The notes below the pieces were generated by a model. It was not told the origin of the DNA. It did no database searches and saw nothing but the letters and a program-made list of their open reading frames with translations. Positions 18,100-26,836 of a DNA stretch of 64,000 bases are shown in pieces. Position 1 is the stretch's first letter, and each line of letters begins with the position of its first letter. Source of the DNA: Chryseobacterium defluvii. Lineage in GTDB: Bacteria > Bacteroidota > Bacteroidia > Flavobacteriales > Weeksellaceae. Location of the stretch: contig NZ_JACHLE010000001.1 in assembly GCF_014204415.1 (NCBI RefSeq), positions 806,001 through 870,000 of the forward strand, given 5' to 3'. The translations under genes and the position numbers were made by a program.

Positions 18100-18107
18100 C
18101 AAAAATA
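18100..18107 (-). promoter_or_regulatory. -7 element of thrS
   Basis: TATTTTTG on the minus strand, 25 bp before the thrS ATG. No -33 box was seen. It shares a short divergent region with the dipeptidase gene. Confidence 0.6.
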
Positions 18108-18191
18108 CGGAAATTTATTTAAAATATTATAATTGGCGTGTATTTTGAAGCGGGAATTAGCACAAAAATTTTAATTTTTCCTAAATTAATT

Positions 18192-19166
18192 ATGAATGAA
18201 ATAAATATTGATCTGCATTGTGATTTACTGTGTTATCTATTGAGATCAAATGTGAGAATTGATGATAAGGAAATTGGCTGTTCATTACCTTACTTAAAAG
18301 AGGGGAATGTAAAGCTGCAGGTAATGGCTATTTTTACTCCAACGATGAAAGACAGCATACATTTTGGATTGAAGCAGAGCAGGATATTTACCGATCTTTT
18401 GGGGAACAAAGAGTTTTTCCTGTTCAATGGTTCAAATTATGATGAGATTGAAAATTCAGGGCAGATAGGAGTTGTTGCTTCTGTTGAAAATGCTTCATCC
18501 TTTTGTGAAGAAGACACTGACCTTGAAGCCGGGTTTAAAAATCTGGAAACCATTATCCGCAATACTCATAAGGTACTGTATATCGGGATCACCCACCATA
18601 CTGAAAACCGCTTTGGCGGAGGAAACAACTCTGAAGCAGGTTTAAAAAACGATGGGAAAGTTTTAATTGATTATCTTGCTGACAAGAAAATTGCAATTGA
18701 TCTAGCCCATACAAGTGATCAGTTAGCATATGATATATTAAATTATCTCGACCAGAGAAATTATAAAATCCCCGTTCTGACCAGTCACTCCAATTACAGG
18801 AATGTTTATGAAAATCCCCGAAATCTTCCTGATGAACTGGTAAAAGAACTTATTAAAAGGGAAGGGCTGATCGGGATTAATTTTATTAAAGATTATATTG
18901 ATCTTAAGGATCCGGACAGGCTTTATGAGCATATCAGGTATGGTTTAGATTCAGGGGCGGAAGATGTTATGGCTTACGGCGGTGATTTTTTCTTTGATAA
19001 AGACCATCCGGACAGGTCCCGTTATCCTTTTTTCTTTGATGAGTTTAACAATGCTTCGGCTTACAACTCAATCAATAAAAGAATTACTGAAGAGTTCTCG
19101 AGTAATTTCATGGAGAAGATCAGTCATAAAAATGCACTGAACTTTATCCGGAAATTATGGAATTAA
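18192..19166 (+). CDS. M19-family dipeptidase
   Basis: The 324-residue zinc enzyme resembles membrane (renal) dipeptidases. Ligand motifs appear in order: NIDLHCDLL (His-x-Asp), VASVENAS (bridging Glu), GITHH, IDLAHTSDQ and LTSHSNYRNV, with YGGDFFFD near the end. There is no signal peptide. Start 18192 (MNEINIDLHCD) places the first metal motif close to the N-terminus as in the family. The ATG at 18138 would add 18 residues that do not resemble the family. It is divergent from thrS and followed by a palindromic spacer element. Confidence 0.9.
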   Translation: MNEINIDLHCDLLCYLLRSNVRIDDKEIGCSLPYLKEGNVKLQVMAIFTPTMKDSIHFGLKQSRIFTDLLGNKEFFLFNGSNYDEIENSGQIGVVASVENASSFCEEDTDLEAGFKNLETIIRNTHKVLYIGITHHTENRFGGGNNSEAGLKNDGKVLIDYLADKKIAIDLAHTSDQLAYDILNYLDQRNYKIPVLTSHSNYRNVYENPRNLPDELVKELIKREGLIGINFIKDYIDLKDPDRLYEHIRYGLDSGAEDVMAYGGDFFFDKDHPDRSRYPFFFDEFNNASAYNSINKRITEEFSSNFMEKISHKNALNFIRKLWN

Positions 19167-19174
19167 AAGAATTG

Positions 19175-19350
19175 AACCACAAAAGTTACAAAAGCTTTTA
19201 AACCTTAATTTATTATAAGATAACATGTAAATGCACATTAGTTTTTTTTTGAAAATCTTTGATTTTCTTCTTATGTGAACTTTTTACAGAATTGACTTGG
19301 AACTTATGTAACTAAAGTGTTTGAAAAAACTTTTGTGACTTTTGTGGTTT
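19175..19350. repeat. Palindromic intergenic element, AACCACAAAAGT ends
   Basis: The left end AACCACAAAAGTTACAAAAG and the reverse complement of the right end agree at 22 of 24 positions, framing 176 bp with no gene. The same end sequence occurs at 45181-45320. Confidence 0.75.
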
Positions 19351-19399
19351 AATTTAATAAAAAACCCTAGCTTTCGTTAAAACAAGTCAGAAAAAATAT

Positions 19400-19843
19400 A
19401 TGACAGACTTAATTCTACATAAAGACCAGTTTTGCATTTCTACAGATAAAGCGAAATTGGATATTGATTCTATTCATCAATTCCTGTCAACACAGGCCTA
19501 TTGGTGCCTGAATATCCCGAAAGATAAAGTGGAAACCTCCATACAAAATTCGCTATGCTTTGGTGTTTATGAAAATGAAAAGCAAATAGGGTTTGCACGG
19601 ATCATTTCTGATTTTTCGACTATTGCTTATTTGGGAGATGTTTATATTTTGGAAGAATACAGGGGAAACGGACTTTCTAAATGGCTCATGGAAATCATCA
19701 TGAATCATCCGGATTTACAGAATTTAAGAAGATGGATCTTACTTACGGGTGATGCACACGGATTATATCGTCAGTTTGGGTGGACAGACATTGGAGATCC
19801 TTCGAAATGGATGGAACTTCATAATAAAAATGTTTATTCATAA
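19400..19843 (+). CDS. GNAT-family N-acetyltransferase
   Basis: The 147-residue single-domain protein has the acetyl-CoA-binding signature EEYRGNGLSKWLMEII, the Q/RxxGxG/A loop of GNAT enzymes, preceded by GFARIISDFSTIAYLGDVYI. The C-terminal HGLYRQFGWTDIG is the usual alpha4-beta6 end (AxxLYxxxGF). The substrate is unknown. It is monocistronic, behind the palindromic element, and convergent with the next gene. Confidence 0.93.
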   Translation: MTDLILHKDQFCISTDKAKLDIDSIHQFLSTQAYWCLNIPKDKVETSIQNSLCFGVYENEKQIGFARIISDFSTIAYLGDVYILEEYRGNGLSKWLMEIIMNHPDLQNLRRWILLTGDAHGLYRQFGWTDIGDPSKWMELHNKNVYS

Positions 19844-19846
19844 AAA

Positions 19847-19870
19847 AATACTAAGCTTTCACTTAGTATT
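19847..19870 (-). terminator. Terminator of the four-gene minus-strand operon
   Basis: AATACTAAG and CTTAGTATT pair with a 6-nt loop, followed on the minus strand by TTTTTTTATG. The hairpin overlaps the stop codon of the 60-residue protein gene and lies four bases past the acetyltransferase gene. Confidence 0.75.
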
Positions 19871-20041
19871 ATCTGTTTTTCCTGATTTGTTCTTAGAAGA
19901 TTTCTGAATGTCTTCTTTGCTGATATCAGGTGGATTGGTCTTTTTGGATGAGGCAGGAATATCAGGAAAATCCTGATTCTGCTTTTTTGATTCTGCCGAG
20001 TTGGCAGGTTCTTTCTTTTTATTTTTTTCTTTTGGATCCAT
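19859..20041 (-). CDS. Small Lys/Ser/Pro-rich disordered protein
   Basis: The 60-residue, highly charged protein (start MDPKEKNKKKEPANS) lacks hydrophobic segments and any known domain. It is likely disordered. It starts 12 bp after the DUF4230 gene and ends on the operon terminator, so it appears to be a real last cistron. No function can be assigned. Confidence 0.6.
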   Translation of the reverse strand: MDPKEKNKKKEPANSAESKKQNQDFPDIPASSKKTNPPDISKEDIQKSSKNKSGKTDNTK

Positions 20042-20053
20042 AGCTTTACTTTT

Positions 20054-20659
20054 TTAGAGTCCCAAGATACCCAGCTGACCCGTTTTATCTTCTATGGTAT
20101 AATTCAAAGCTTTTGCCAAAACGAAAATCTGATTAAAATTTTCCATTAATTGTTTACGTCCTTCGTTTCTCAGCTTATTCTGATCAATGGATTTTATGGC
20201 TGTTTCTTTGGCCTTTTGCGTTACATTTTTGATGTCTTTTTCAGAGATCCTGTTGAAAAAAGAGTCATCCAGGGATTGTATCTCTACGCTTGGAGTGATC
20301 CTTATATCGGCAGCAGGCAGTTCGGTAATGATGAGTTTTTTATTTACCGAATCCACTTCCATTTTCATTTTATTGAGATCATAAGAAACCTGAGCATTCG
20401 TTTTGGTGTAGGTGATAATGTTATTACTGGTCATTTCACTTCCCAGGAATTCATAGCTCATTTTTGTTTTCTGCATACTGGAGATATTTTGCTCCAGTAC
20501 GACCATCTTATTCATTCTGGAGATCTGGTTGGTCAGAATATAATAATCCGATTTCTCATTTTTTCCTCCAAAATTAAAACAGGATTTCAAACCAAAAAAC
20601 AGGAGAATCATAAAGAGAACTCCGGCTAAAAATGGCAGTATTGCTTTATAATTTCTCAA
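20054..20659 (-). CDS. DUF4230 membrane-anchored protein
   Basis: The 201-residue protein has one N-terminal transmembrane helix (about 7-27, LPFLAGVLFMILLFFGLKSC), then an exported domain with MVVLEQNISSMQKTKMSYEF and LIITELPAADIRITPSVE, as in DUF4230. The family function is not known. It is 2 bp after the thioredoxin-fold gene in the same operon, which suggests a shared envelope role (inference). Confidence 0.82.
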   Translation of the reverse strand: MRNYKAILPFLAGVLFMILLFFGLKSCFNFGGKNEKSDYYILTNQISRMNKMVVLEQNISSMQKTKMSYEFLGSEMTSNNIITYTKTNAQVSYDLNKMKMEVDSVNKKLIITELPAADIRITPSVEIQSLDDSFFNRISEKDIKNVTQKAKETAIKSIDQNKLRNEGRKQLMENFNQIFVLAKALNYTIEDKTGQLGILGL

Positions 20660-20661
20660 AT

Positions 20662-21225
20662 CTATTTAAATATTTCCCTGATTACAGAGTGGTCATCTTT
20701 TTTCAGCATTTCAACAAGATCTCTTTCTATATATCCCGTTGTAGGCATCTCAATAATTCTTCCTACTTCCTTGCCATATCTTTCCACAATAATAGTGGGT
20801 ACTTTCTGGATATTATAACGCGCCTCATCACCGTTAGGAGATTCTTTTTTACGGTTTACCGCAATGATCGTTAATTTATTATCCGGATATTTAATTGCTT
20901 CCAGTATTTTCATTAATCTGGGAATATCTCTGTGGCTGTCTTCACACCAGGTTCCCATGAAAACCGTAATATTGTAGGAGTTTATCTTATCCTTTTTAAG
21001 CTGGTCTACAGCTTTCTGGTCAATAACATATTCATCATGTTCCTTTACATACCAGTCTGCATAGGGTGCTTTTAGGAACTGATCTTTTAACTGATGTCCC
21101 AAAAGCATTTTGCCGTCATTCTGGCTTTCAACTTCGCGGTTTACGACAACTTTTTGAGCATTATACTGCTGGGCAGCAAAAAACAGACTGGAAACAGCTA
21201 TAACATTTGTGATAATTTTTTTCAT
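20662..21225 (-). CDS. Exported thioredoxin-fold protein with CxxS active site
   Basis: The 187-residue protein has a signal peptide (MKKIITNVIAVSSLFFAAQQ) and a thioredoxin fold with TVFMGTWCEDSHRDIP and the cis-Pro motif VQKVPTIIV-like KVPTIIVER. The usual CxxC is CEDS here, so it has a single active-site Cys and cannot act as a simple dithiol oxidase. A role in mixed-disulfide chemistry or glutathionylation-like exchange is possible. Start 21225 gives a clean signal. An upstream ATG (21237) overlaps the previous gene. Confidence 0.85.
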   Translation of the reverse strand: MKKIITNVIAVSSLFFAAQQYNAQKVVVNREVESQNDGKMLLGHQLKDQFLKAPYADWYVKEHDEYVIDQKAVDQLKKDKINSYNITVFMGTWCEDSHRDIPRLMKILEAIKYPDNKLTIIAVNRKKESPNGDEARYNIQKVPTIIVERYGKEVGRIIEMPTTGYIERDLVEMLKKDDHSVIREIFK

Positions 21226-21226
21226 A

Positions 21227-21694
21227 TTAGTTCTCAATAATTGATTTCAGATCAGCAGGAGAATAGTATTTGTTTTTCAGGACTTTATGGTCTGCCTGCC
21301 TGTAAACGTTAAACTTTTCTCCGGACTTCTCATAAAAAGATTCAACTTCTTTTTCTTTATAAAATTCAACTGTTTCCCGGGCCTGCTCTTCATCTTCACA
21401 GGCTTTAGACATATTGGAACGCTGAACTTCGTTGAATAACTCTACAAATTTGCTGCCAAGTCCGAATTCAAGTACCGCACCGCTTAATACATACTGCAGA
21501 TCACATAGCGCATCGGCAATCTCTACTATATTATTGTCCGCTATAGCTTGTTTTAATTCGTTTAATTCTTCCTGTAAAAGCTCAATTCTCAAGTTACATC
21601 TTTCCGGGGAAGGAATTTGTGGTGTTTCTAATACAGGAGCTTTAAAAGTAGTATGGAATTCTGCTACCTGGTTCAGACTATCTATTTTATCCAT
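21227..21694 (-). CDS. MazG-like nucleoside triphosphate pyrophosphohydrolase
   Basis: The 155-residue all-alpha NTP-PPase-like protein has ERCNLRIELLQEELNELKQA with the EExxE magnesium motif and, after one helix, EIADALCDLQYV (ExxD). This is the pattern of the MazG/HisE/dUTPase superfamily. It probably removes a non-canonical or excess nucleotide. It is the first gene of a four-gene operon that then encodes exported proteins, an unusual mixture. Confidence 0.82.
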   Translation of the reverse strand: MDKIDSLNQVAEFHTTFKAPVLETPQIPSPERCNLRIELLQEELNELKQAIADNNIVEIADALCDLQYVLSGAVLEFGLGSKFVELFNEVQRSNMSKACEDEEQARETVEFYKEKEVESFYEKSGEKFNVYRQADHKVLKNKYYSPADLKSIIEN

Positions 21695-21712
21695 GAAATT
21701 TTTAATTTACAG

Positions 21713-21720
21713 CAAATATA
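21713..21720 (-). promoter_or_regulatory. -7 element of the 21694-19859 operon
   Basis: TATATTTG on the minus strand, 18 bp before the ATG of the MazG-like gene. Confidence 0.6.
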
Positions 21721-21803
21721 TAAAATAGAAGCCAGAACTTGAAAGTCAGAGAAAGGTTGTTATCTAAATAAAAGGCTTTCTTTTGATTACTCATTGCGTA
21801 TTA

Positions 21804-21832
21804 TAAAAAAGGCTGCCCATTACGGACAGCCT
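21804..21832 (-). terminator. Terminator of the metalloprotease gene
   Basis: GGCTGCCC pairs with GGACAGCC (one mismatch), with a T run on the minus strand after it. It lies 22 bp past the stop codon. Confidence 0.8.
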
Positions 21833-21854
21833 CTTCATAGTTTAATTTAAATAA

Positions 21855-24785
21855 CTAATTTTTAATAAATCTCTTTGTGTTTTCACCAAGCTGAATCATA
21901 TAGGCACCTTTTACAAGATGGCTCACGTTTACGGCGCCTCTTTCAAGTTTTCCTGAGCTGATTAGTTTTCCACCCATGTCAAAAATCTTATATTCGTCTG
22001 TTATGGTATTTGAAACATAAAGAATATCTTTTACAGGATTCGGATATAATCTGATATCTGTAATTAGATCTTTGGTATCTGAAATCTCTCCTTTTCCTGA
22101 AGAAACTATATTTAATGTATAATCTTCCACCTGTCCATATGTATAGGTTCCGCAAGATGAAGTAGGAAGACTGCTGTATTTCATCATCACTCTCATTCTT
22201 GTAGTTCCTGTGGCAGCCGTTGCAGGAATAGTAATGCTTCCTGTTGCCGGAGTAGTGGTAGAGCCTGCTTTAGACCATGCTAATTCCCCGCTGTCTGTAA
22301 AGTCCCCATCTCTGTTGTAGTCAATATAAACTGCGTAAGCTTCACTGTAAACAGTTGAAGTCCAGGTTGGAGTCACAGAAATTGTATAGGCACTGCCTTT
22401 GGTTACATTTGTTGAAATTGAAGTAAAGTTTTCGTAACCGGCTGTTCCAGTGGAAGTATTGTTAATTGTTCCGAATTTCACATTTCCGATTCTTTCATCA
22501 GCCGTATTGGTTGCAGATGCAGTACAATAGGTAACTGTAGTTCCAGCCAATGTAGTAACGCTTACAGAATTACTTGAAGTGGAAACATTTCCTGCAGCAT
22601 CTTTTGCCCTGACAGTGAAGCTGTAAGTGGTTGATGGGCTTAAGCTGGTTACCGCATAAGAAGTGGAAGCCGTAGAACCGATTAATGAAGCTCCCTGATA
22701 AACGTCATAGCCTGTAACTCCTACGTTATCCGTAGCTCCGCTCCATGAAAGGTTTGTGCTGGTAGAAGTAGTGCCGGATGCTGAAAGGGTAGGTGGCGTA
22801 GGGGCAACAGTATCTGTTCCGCCGGAACCCGCATTTACTGTAATATTGGCGTTGTTAACGTCAAAGAAAATATGATTGGAACCTTTCACCATGATTCTTC
22901 CTGTAGTAGTGGAAGCGTTTGGAATGGTCACTGCCTGGGAACCGTCATTCGGAGTTCCTGCTAACAGAGTAATCCATGTATTTCCGCTGTCTGTAGTCCA
23001 AAGGATATCTACATTGGCTGCATTTACTCCGTTTGCCGTCGTTCCTGCAACGTTCCAGGTTACCGTTTGTGAGCTGCCTCCTGCATAGGTTGTAGCAGAA
23101 CTCTGAGAAGTTATCGCAAAAGGACCTGCCGTTGCATTCACTGTAACTCTTGCATCATCTGAATTGTTTCCAGAACCGCCAGCCCTGTTATCACGAACCG
23201 TAAATCTGAAGTTTAAGGTTCTTGCAACAGAAGAAAGAGCTTCAACCGTAATTTCTGACCCTGCCGTAGTGGTAGCACCAGCCAGAACAGAAGCCATTCG
23301 AGGGAAATATCTTACCGGTGAGGCCGTTGGAGTCCAGGATCTGAAAGTAGGGCCGGTAGCCTTGGTTGCACTTGCAGCGGAGCTGGCACCTGTTTGGGAA
23401 GAAGATGCATTGTCGATCTGCTCCCAGATATAGGTCAGCGAATCACCGTTGGAATCTGTTCCTGTTCCCGTCAGCATAAATGGTGTACTTTTCGGGATCG
23501 TATAGTCTAAACCTGCATTGGCCGTTGGAATTGAATTTCCGGTCGATGTATTAACTGAACAGGTCTTAGCCTTAATATTATTGGTAATCTGCTGAATACT
23601 TATAGCATGGAAGAAAGCATCGGAGTGTGGCTGGACATCCTGAGCGGTAATTCCTGCATATCCCATGATCGTAGATCCTGAACCCGGCTCCATATTAACA
23701 CCTGTTCCCTCATTTCCATGGGAGAACGTATGGTTTCCGCCAAACTGGTGCCCTAATTCATGAGCTACATAGTCAATATCAAAATTATCTCCTGACGGAA
23801 TACCATCTGCCGGTGAAGTGTACCCGCTTCCTTTGGATCCGTTTACACAGATACAGCCTATACAGCCTGCATTTCCGCCACCTCCGGTAGCTCCGAACAA
23901 GTGTCCTACATCATAGTTGGCTTCTCCGATCACTGAGGTAAGGGTAGACTGCAGCTGTGAGTTCCAGTTGCTCATCTGTGAAGCCGGAGAGTAAGGGTCT
24001 GTAGAAGAACTGGTATAGATCACGGCATCATTATTGGCAATAAGAACCATTCTGGCAGCAAAATCTTTCTCAAAAACCCCGTTCACTCGGGTCATGGTAT
24101 TATTCATTGCTGCTAATGCCTGTGCTTTGGTTCCTCCGAAATAGGCCGTATATTCTCCTGTGCTGGAAAGGGCGAGCCTGAAGGTTCTTAAAGTAGCATC
24201 ATCGGCATTAGGTCTTGCCATGACGTTCATGTTGGCAATTCCTTTATTGGCTACATCTATAACCGTACATTCGAATTTATTGAGATTATCTTTTTTGTCT
24301 GACTTTTTGTAAACGATATAAGTAGAAAGATCCTTAGTATAAGGCTCAATAAAAACTGCTGATTTATCCCCGTAAATTTCCATGGAAGACAATCCTAATG
24401 GAGAAATACTGAAATATACTGTAGAATTCGGGTCCTCAAGACCTTCTCCTACATAGGATTTGATGTCAGGGTATTTTGCGGCAAGCTGGGGGTCGAAGTT
24501 GGAGTTTTCCTTAATTTTAAAATTCTCCATTCTTCCTTCCGAGTTCGGAAAAGAAATAATGACTTCCGATTTTTCTCCCGCAGCTAATCTTTTAGGAGCT
24601 TTTGATAAAGCGTTTTTGAGTCCATTAATATCCAGTGTGTAGATCTTCGGATTATTAATGTTTGTTTTGTTTTCGAAGATTTCTGAAGAAGCTTTTTGTG
24701 AACCTTCAGACCAAAGACGATCCGTCTGCGCGAAAGAAATGCCCGTTATAAGAAGCATCCCGATCATGGATAATTGTTTTTTCAT
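21855..24785 (-). CDS. Secreted reprolysin-like zinc metalloprotease with FN3, GEVED and T9SS domains
   Basis: The 976-residue protein has a signal peptide ending in ISFAQ, a propeptide-like region (about 20-190) and a metalloprotease domain with HELGHQFGGNH at 342-352 (HExxHxxGxxH) and the Met-turn STIMGYAG. Ig/PKD-like segments follow, then an FN3 domain (about 680-770), a GEVED domain (DYNRDGDFTDSGELAW) and a T9SS sorting domain (LYPNPVKDILYVSN). It is likely a secreted proteolytic enzyme. Start 24785 is preferred because the promoter lies upstream of it but downstream of the ATG at 24845. Confidence 0.93.
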   Translation of the reverse strand: MKKQLSMIGMLLITGISFAQTDRLWSEGSQKASSEIFENKTNINNPKIYTLDINGLKNALSKAPKRLAAGEKSEVIISFPNSEGRMENFKIKENSNFDPQLAAKYPDIKSYVGEGLEDPNSTVYFSISPLGLSSMEIYGDKSAVFIEPYTKDLSTYIVYKKSDKKDNLNKFECTVIDVANKGIANMNVMARPNADDATLRTFRLALSSTGEYTAYFGGTKAQALAAMNNTMTRVNGVFEKDFAARMVLIANNDAVIYTSSSTDPYSPASQMSNWNSQLQSTLTSVIGEANYDVGHLFGATGGGGNAGCIGCICVNGSKGSGYTSPADGIPSGDNFDIDYVAHELGHQFGGNHTFSHGNEGTGVNMEPGSGSTIMGYAGITAQDVQPHSDAFFHAISIQQITNNIKAKTCSVNTSTGNSIPTANAGLDYTIPKSTPFMLTGTGTDSNGDSLTYIWEQIDNASSSQTGASSAASATKATGPTFRSWTPTASPVRYFPRMASVLAGATTTAGSEITVEALSSVARTLNFRFTVRDNRAGGSGNNSDDARVTVNATAGPFAITSQSSATTYAGGSSQTVTWNVAGTTANGVNAANVDILWTTDSGNTWITLLAGTPNDGSQAVTIPNASTTTGRIMVKGSNHIFFDVNNANITVNAGSGGTDTVAPTPPTLSASGTTSTSTNLSWSGATDNVGVTGYDVYQGASLIGSTASTSYAVTSLSPSTTYSFTVRAKDAAGNVSTSSNSVSVTTLAGTTVTYCTASATNTADERIGNVKFGTINNTSTGTAGYENFTSISTNVTKGSAYTISVTPTWTSTVYSEAYAVYIDYNRDGDFTDSGELAWSKAGSTTTPATGSITIPATAATGTTRMRVMMKYSSLPTSSCGTYTYGQVEDYTLNIVSSGKGEISDTKDLITDIRLYPNPVKDILYVSNTITDEYKIFDMGGKLISSGKLERGAVNVSHLVKGAYMIQLGENTKRFIKN

Positions 24786-24812
24786 ATAAATAATGGTTTG
24801 ATTATGGAATAT

Positions 24813-24846
24813 CAAATGTAATAAAATATTTATAACGAAAAACAAA
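24813..24846 (-). promoter_or_regulatory. Promoter of the metalloprotease gene
   Basis: Minus-strand TACATTTG (24820-24813) with TTTG at 24846-24843 (22-nt spacer). The leader to the ATG at 24785 would be about 20 nt. Confidence 0.65.
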
Positions 24847-24936
24847 ATTTTTTAAGATTTTTTTTGAATATCAATTTAACATATTATGCAATACATTAAA
24901 TTATACTCAATTTCTATTGTATCAAAAAAAGAAAAT

Positions 24937-24959
24937 AGCACACGTAAAATACGTATGCT
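24937..24959 (-). terminator. Terminator of the DinB/acyl-CoA dehydrogenase genes
   Basis: AGCACACGTA and TACGTATGCT pair with one mismatch around AAA. On the minus strand a T-rich tail follows. It lies 26 bp past the DinB stop. Confidence 0.7.
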
Positions 24960-24984
24960 ATTTATATTTTTAGGAAAAACCGAA

Positions 24985-25482
24985 TCACATATTGTCATCC
25001 GCAGTAGGACCATATAGTCCCGGAACTTTATTTCCTGTTGATCTCAGGTACACGATCAATTCTCCTCTGTGATGATATAAATGATTATACAGGAATCCGC
25101 GGATCACCTGGATTTTCGGCATTGCAGGGAAAATTACGTTTCCGTACATCTCCATTCTCCACTCGTTAAAATAAGCACTCTCATCAGAGTTTTCCAATAC
25201 TTCCTTTGCTTTAGCCACATTGTCTTCAAACTTGGCCACAATGTTTTCAGCTTTTGAAATATCTCCTTTATCATACTGATAGGCTCCCATGTCAAAAACA
25301 TCCTGATTAAAGGTAGATTCATACCAGTTATACACTTCCGCAATATGAGAAGCCAGTTGTGCCGTTGTCCAGTTTTTCTCAGATGGTTTCCAGTCCAGGG
25401 CACTATCCGGGATGGCTTTTAAAAGTTTTCTGGTGTTTTCCGCTTCATGCAAAAATTCACCAAGGAGTGCTTGTTTAATCAT
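24985..25482 (-). CDS. DinB/DUF664-type four-helix metal-binding protein
   Basis: The 165-residue protein has the DinB fold. The first metal His is in LASHIAEVYNWYES and the second pair in LYNHLYHHRGELIVYLR, with the helix-start DWKPSEKNWTT typical of the superfamily. Members include thiol-dependent transferases; this one is not further assignable. It lies 24 bp after the acyl-CoA dehydrogenase gene on the same strand, and no promoter lies between, so it is probably co-transcribed. Confidence 0.88.
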   Translation of the reverse strand: MIKQALLGEFLHEAENTRKLLKAIPDSALDWKPSEKNWTTAQLASHIAEVYNWYESTFNQDVFDMGAYQYDKGDISKAENIVAKFEDNVAKAKEVLENSDESAYFNEWRMEMYGNVIFPAMPKIQVIRGFLYNHLYHHRGELIVYLRSTGNKVPGLYGPTADDNM

Positions 25483-25506
25483 TTGTATTTATTTTAAAGA
25501 TTAATA

Positions 25507-26646
25507 TTATTTCGTGATATCTCTTCCGATCACCAGTCTCTGGATCTCAGAGGTTCCTTCTCCAATGGTACAAAGTTTGGAATCCCTGTAATATTTTTCA
25601 GCAGGGAAGTCTTTCGTATATCCATATCCTCCGAAGATCTGCACGGCATTGTTTGAAATTCTTACACAGGCTTCAGAAGCATATAATTTGGCCATAGCTC
25701 CCTCTCTGGTCATCTTCTGCTTGGCATTCTTCAATGTAGATGCTCTTTGGATCAAAAGCTCGGCAGCATCAATTTCTGTTGCCATATCAGCCAGCATAAA
25801 GTTCACAGCCTGGAAATCAGAAATAGGTTTTCCGAACTGATGTCTTTCTTTAGCATATTTTAAAGCTGCTTTATAAGCCCCTCTTGCTGTACCTAAACTT
25901 AATGCGGCGATGGAAATTCTTCCACCGTCCAGAATTTTCATAGCCTGCTTGAAACCTTCGCCCACTTCGCCCAAACGGTGGGAATCCGGTACACGAACAT
26001 TATCAAAGATAAGCTCTGCTGTTTCGGAAGCACGCATTCCCAGCTTATTTTCTTTTTTACCGGAAGTAAAGCCCGGCATTCCTTTTTCCAACACAAATGC
26101 TGTTGAATTATTTTTTGCCCCTATTTCCCCGGTTCTGGTCATTACAACGGCAATGTCTCCTGAAATGGCATGGGTGATAAAGTTTTTAGCCCCGCTGATG
26201 ATCCATTCATCACCATCTTTTACGGCAGTAGTAGACATACCCCCTGAATCCGAACCTGTATTATGCTCAGTCAGCCCCCATGCTCCAATAACTCTTCCGC
26301 TGGCTAACTGGGGAAGCCATCTGTTTCTCTGCTCTTCATTCCCGAACTCATAGATATGATTAGTACAAAGTGAGTTATGTGCCGCTACAGAAAGGCCGAT
26401 GGATGGGTCTACCTGAGAAATCTCGTCCAGAATAGCAACATACTCATGATAACCAAGGCCGGAACCCCCATACTCCTCAGGAATAACGATTCCCATAAAG
26501 CCCATTTCGCCTAACTGATGAAAAAGATCTTTAGGAAAAGTCTGGCTTTCATCCCACTCCATAATATGTGGCCTTATATTTTTTTCAGCAAACTCTCTTG
26601 CTGTTTCCGCTATCATTTTAATGTTGTCAATAGTCTCTGTATTCAT
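25507..26646 (-). CDS. Acyl-CoA dehydrogenase
   Basis: The 379-residue flavoprotein oxidises acyl-CoA to enoyl-CoA and passes electrons to ETF. Visible features are the FAD/substrate region AWGLTEHNTGSDSGGMSTTA, the catalytic-Glu segment QIFGGYGYTKDFPAEKYYRD and the C-terminal IGEGTSEIQRLVIGRDI. The chain-length preference (short chain is likely) is inferred from resemblance only. The promoter at 26666-26695 lies downstream of the alternative ATG at 26694, which fixes the start at 26646. Confidence 0.96.
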   Translation of the reverse strand: MNTETIDNIKMIAETAREFAEKNIRPHIMEWDESQTFPKDLFHQLGEMGFMGIVIPEEYGGSGLGYHEYVAILDEISQVDPSIGLSVAAHNSLCTNHIYEFGNEEQRNRWLPQLASGRVIGAWGLTEHNTGSDSGGMSTTAVKDGDEWIISGAKNFITHAISGDIAVVMTRTGEIGAKNNSTAFVLEKGMPGFTSGKKENKLGMRASETAELIFDNVRVPDSHRLGEVGEGFKQAMKILDGGRISIAALSLGTARGAYKAALKYAKERHQFGKPISDFQAVNFMLADMATEIDAAELLIQRASTLKNAKQKMTREGAMAKLYASEACVRISNNAVQIFGGYGYTKDFPAEKYYRDSKLCTIGEGTSEIQRLVIGRDITK

Positions 26647-26665
26647 ATAGATAATAGTTAATTCC

Positions 26666-26695
26666 CAAAGATAACTAAATTGCTGAAATGCCAAA
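26666..26695 (-). promoter_or_regulatory. Promoter of the acyl-CoA dehydrogenase gene
   Basis: Minus-strand TTTG (26695-26692), an 18-nt spacer and TATCTTTG (26673-26666), about 20 bp before the ATG. Confidence 0.75.
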
Positions 26696-26836
26696 AAAAA
26701 TTATTCCGTCCATAGCGTTTTATTCACAAGAATTTAAATATCAATTTTTTATATATTGAAAATTAATTATTTTTTAATAAATTTTTCTGAACTTTGACTA
26801 TAATAATTTACTATTTTAGCCTCCCAATTTTAACGC

